11,791 nt of DNA from Paraglomus occultum (lineage: Eukaryota; Glomeromycota; Glomeromycetes; Paraglomerales; Paraglomeraceae), in contig CAJVPJ010000017.1 in the NCBI GenBank assembly GCA_910592205.1, positions 64,001 to 75,791 of the forward strand, given 5' to 3'. The notes beneath the pieces are model-generated. The model was not told the origin of the DNA and ran no database searches. It saw nothing but the letters and a program-made list of their open reading frames with translations. Shown here piece by piece: positions 9,334 through 11,791 of this stretch. The stretch's first letter is position 1; each line of letters starts with the position of its first letter. Both the position numbers and the translations under genes were made by a program.

Positions 9334-10139
9334 ACATGTTGCTCTTTGTCTCCCAACGGCGCTTAGACTCAAACCTAATTTAAACAACAGCAAAAATCAG
9401 ACAACGAATATGGAAAAAAACCAACAAAATAATTTTATATACGCACCCCCATTTCAGTTTACGGCCTCTTTTGTTCGCCTTTCGCTCTTCTTCTTTCTAA
9501 TTACATATATGATTTCAGTAAATATTCGAATTCCATTACTAACAGCTCGCAAAATAGATAATATACCAGCTTGGCTTCATAATACTCTTTCCGCTCGATG
9601 GCTTCTTGCACCACATGTTCGTAGTTCTTGAGAGAAATCTCTTCGCTCAACTTGGTAGCAAGTTCTAAATCACCTTTTGTTACCGCTCTGTCTAATTCTA
9701 TCTCTAGCTTTCCCTAGTAGTTCGTCCTAACATCATGAATCTATAGTATCAACCGAAAAACGTAAAAGTACGATTGCTACGAATGCTTACCATTGGATTG
9801 AGTCGACCGTGATCAACGCCTTTGAGATGTGAATTCATATTTATATACTTTGCTATGCTCGGTGGCAATGGTGTATTTGGTGAAAATATAGAAGCCTTTT
9901 TCTCCCTTTTTGACTTTTTGGTTATTTTTCCAGTAACCGGCATTTCCATGTTGGCCGATTGCGAATCTACTCGAGTTGCGACGTTATTTAGCAGACGTGT
10001 AGGCGTTTTAAGATTATTTCAAGCCTTTGCAAATAAGAGTGGTAATACCTTCAGAGGGGTTAATCTGATCTGCTTTCCGTTTCTTGTAGTAATAACCTTT
10101 CGTAGTCTCTTCCACTCGCCTTTTGGGTTGTCGAGGCAT
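9332..10139 (-). CDS. FAM204A-like protein, five exons, 168 aa
   Basis: A complete small gene assembled from five exons: 10139-10049, 9966-9791, 9713-9567, 9496-9447 and 9374-9332 (TAA). Introns are 82, 77, 77, 70 and 72... specifically four introns: 9967-10048 (82 nt), 9714-9790 (77 nt), 9497-9566 (70 nt) and 9375-9446 (72 nt), all GT-AG, and the exons sum to 507 nt. The N-terminus is basic (MPRQPKRRVEETTKGYYYKK), followed by a Lys-rich patch (GKITKKSKREKKA, about 42-54) that could be a nuclear signal. Residues 90-138 form a charged helical module, with KLEIELDRAVTKGDLELATK then LSEEISLKNYEHVVQEAI. The C-terminus reads KLKWGFESKRRWETKSNM. The helical module and the WGFExKxRWETKSNM tail resemble vertebrate FAM204A (C10orf84), whose function is unknown; this copy is shorter and lacks a long N-terminal part. 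Gene model strong; family call good but from memory of one family. Confidence 0.82.
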
Positions 10140-10880
10140 AATTTTGATAAAACAGTCGTTGGATCAATGCACAGATTATAGTCACTTTATGGTCGTACAG
10201 CATATTCCCATTCATCAAATCATCGTCAATTAACTAAACAGTCACTCTCGATCCCCGATAAGATGAAGTGGCCTAATATGATGCTTTTTCCCGAAACCAA
10301 ATTAAAATGAATATACTTATAATTTCGCGATATAACGTTATAATGATGTTTTCGTGCGATTTATATAGTAATAGAACCAAGCTTAGTAAAATGAGCTCGA
10401 TACTATAATTGGTCATAGTAATCATATTAAATTGTACCAATTAAATTAAAACAATTATTCATAAATTCTTACTCTCTTTAATTCGTTCGCAACAATAAAA
10501 AAACAGATAAACAATAAAAGTATAATTAGTAAAAAACCTGCAATAAAGCGGGTTACTCTAACAGGTGTTCACAAAGAAAAGATTTGTGTTTAAAAAAGAA
10601 AGCTCAACTCAAGCGGAGCTTGCGAAACTGACAATAAAGAATTTATAATAATAATGACGTTTCACGTGACTGCGTAATTTTTTTTGGTTAAATCAATATC
10701 TGCGCTTTTCTTGAGATGCATGGTCGAATTAGAAGAAAATCGTTATTGTACTTGGTAACAAATGCGCGTACTATTTATAATATCATGTTGTGCTTGTTCT
10801 AGCAATAAAATTTTACAGTTTTATACCAGACAAATGTTTCGGTAGTCTTGACGTTCAACTATCTTTTTCTACCTTTAAAC
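10140..10880. other. AT-rich upstream region of the FAM204A-like gene
   Basis: No recognised gene on either strand. It includes the presumed promoter of the FAM204A-like gene, read leftward, and a TCACGTGA palindrome at 10662-10669. AATAAA hexamers occur repeatedly (for example near 10494 and 10804) but not next to any gene end. Confidence 0.55.
10662..10669. promoter_or_regulatory. TCACGTGA palindrome (Cbf1/bHLH-type site)
   Basis: An 8-bp perfect palindrome, 5 bp after a TGACGT CRE-like core (10655-10660). TCACGTGA is the preferred fungal Cbf1-type site. It is over 500 bp from the nearest recognised start (FAM204A-like), so its target, if any, is unclear. Confidence 0.3.
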
Positions 10881-11079
10881 CAGTTGTCCGGGAAACCATC
10901 GATTTAACAGACTCTCGATACAACGGATATCGCTTAGTACGGAGACTCGTGGAACAAATCCAACACTAATAAAATTTGACTCGATATACCAGATTTTATC
11001 AGTAATCTCTCGAAGCCCATAACCAAAAAGTACTAAATGCCAATTCTATCAAAAATGTATTTGATATAACAGATATCGC
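10881..11079 (+). mobile_element. Possible pogo/Tigger-type transposon end (remnant)
   Basis: After CAGTTGTCCGG at 10881 come several variants of one unit: TCGATTTAACAGACT (10899), TCGATACAACGGATA (10915), TCGCTTAGTACGGAGA (10930), TCGATATACCAGATT (10981) and TTGATATAACAGATATCGC (11061). Arrays of TCGATATAACGGA-like units beginning near CAGTTG are typical of the terminal repeats of pogo/Tigger-like Tc1-mariner elements, where the transposase binds. No transposase and no clean opposite end with TA duplication were found, so this is an inferred fragment. Confidence 0.4.
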
Positions 11080-11460
11080 GTGCGCGTAATAAAAAAACTC
11101 TAGTTGAACCAGTTTAATTGACAGAATTGTATGTCAACCGACAAAATTGCTCCGCTTTTAGCATACCTTTTTGTTTTTAATAATGTTAATATGGTTAGTT
11201 AATATTCCGCACTTCTATTATTATAAAAGGTTTGCGTGCTAATAAAATCAAAAAATTTATTATAACTGTTAACAAAGACGCTTTGTTTAAACGTACCGAA
11301 TCAACCATAGGGTTCAAAAAATATAAATATATCTAACGTTAACTCGCCAAAAAGAAATATTTTATCAGGTGTACAAATTGTGTAAAATGAACCCAAGCTT
11401 AACAAAATAGAATTAGCGGAGAAATATGGAATATGTTTGTAAGGCCTACATGATTAAACA
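11080..11460. other. AT-rich region without recognisable features
   Basis: No gene, RNA or clear repeat is seen. A short TAGTTGAACCAG at 11101-11112 recalls the outer tip of pogo-like terminal repeats but stands alone. Confidence 0.5.
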
Positions 11461-11670
11461 TTAATTGATCGCCCGATAAAATTGCAGATACAAATAATGG
11501 AGTACTATGTAGCTTATTATGATATCCCGGTATAGCGGATTTAGCGGATCTAACAGAGAAAAGGGGTCGGAACCATAGCCTCCGTTATATCCAATATTAA
11601 GTTCTGTATATTGATTGCTAAAATAAGTGACAATATCATGATGTTTCGTATCGTGATTGGCTTTTACCAT
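11461..11670 (-). CDS. Hypothetical ORF, 69 aa (doubtful)
   Basis: An ATG-initiated ORF beginning MVKANHDTKHHDIVTYFSNQ, with a Gly/Pro/Asp-rich middle (NGGYGSDPFSLLDPLNPLY) and an apolar end. I recognise no family. The middle overlaps TAGCGGAT-type repeats (11534-11549) that may be transposon terminal sequence, so a chance reading through such repeats is as likely as a first exon. Confidence 0.17.
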   Translation of the reverse strand: MVKANHDTKHHDIVTYFSNQYTELNIGYNGGYGSDPFSLLDPLNPLYRDIIISYIVLHYLYLQFYRAIN

Positions 11671-11727
11671 ATTATTTCCTTACGGAGGGACTGTAGTTCG
11701 TTTTCGTGTTACAATCATACCTCTTTT

Positions 11728-11774
11728 AAATCCCCACCCTTTAATATCCCAACCTCGAATATATCCCACCTGCG
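11728..11774 (+). repeat. Degenerate 15-17-bp tandem repeats near window end
   Basis: Three successive units can be lined up: AAATCCCCACCCTTT, AATATCCCAACCTCG and AATATATCCCACCTGCG. They run into GAAGCGGGACGGATTTCC at the window edge. An AACCTCGAATATATCC array of this kind is reminiscent of the ends of pogo/Fot1-like transposons that would continue beyond 11791. The transposon identity is an inference. Confidence 0.4.
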
Positions 11775-11791
11775 AAGCGGGACGGATTTCC

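Noticed and set aside
9218-9631. Plus-strand 137-codon ORF
   Set aside because: It is antisense to the last three exons of the FAM204A-like gene and their introns; the spliced minus-strand reading is far better supported.
9822-10181. Plus-strand 119-codon ORF
   Set aside because: It is antisense to exons 1 and 2 of the FAM204A-like gene and shows no known motif.

Overview
The window is nuclear DNA from a fungus, most likely an AT-rich early-diverging lineage (Mucoromycota/Glomeromycotina-like or zoosporic; the exact group cannot be fixed). The evidence is short spliceosomal introns (70-170 nt) with fungal-type donors, CTAAC-like branch sites in several of them and AG acceptors, AATAAA poly(A) signals, long AT-rich intergenic DNA, and the best resemblance of three genes to fungal families. 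There is no operon organisation. Most real coding sequence is cut into small exons, so it does not appear as long ORFs and had to be assembled by hand.

Layout. (1) 1-287 (+): the last two exons of a HUWE1/TOM1-class HECT E3 ubiquitin ligase, followed by a poly(A) signal at 471. (2) 945-2091: a 1,147-bp dead Tc1/mariner-like transposon with about 300-bp inverted arms, a TA target duplication and a small transposase remnant. (3) 2094-3783: no recognisable intact gene, but coding-like, stop-broken fragments on both strands. (4) 3821-5313 (-): a complete three-exon bestrophin-family anion channel of 417 aa, one of whose introns appears to be GC-AG. (5) 5314-7829: about 2.5 kb without a recognised gene, holding two weak small ORFs, a microsatellite and a hairpin; it includes the bestrophin upstream region and the eL42 promoter. 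(6) 7830-8653 (+): a complete six-exon gene for ribosomal protein eL42 (106 aa) whose first exon is only the ATG. (7) 9332-10139 (-): a complete five-exon gene for a FAM204A-like protein (168 aa), convergent with eL42. (8) 10140-11791: an AT-rich gene-poor stretch with motifs resembling the terminal repeats of pogo/Tigger-type transposons.

The recognised genes are unrelated housekeeping or membrane functions (ubiquitin ligation, anion transport, translation, one protein of unknown role) and form no pathway. I see no convincing novel multi-gene system. The best leads are the GC-AG intron, the catalytic-cysteine codon split by an intron, the long-armed Tc1 element, the fungal FAM204A gene and the broken coding-like stretches at 2.8-3.5 kb.
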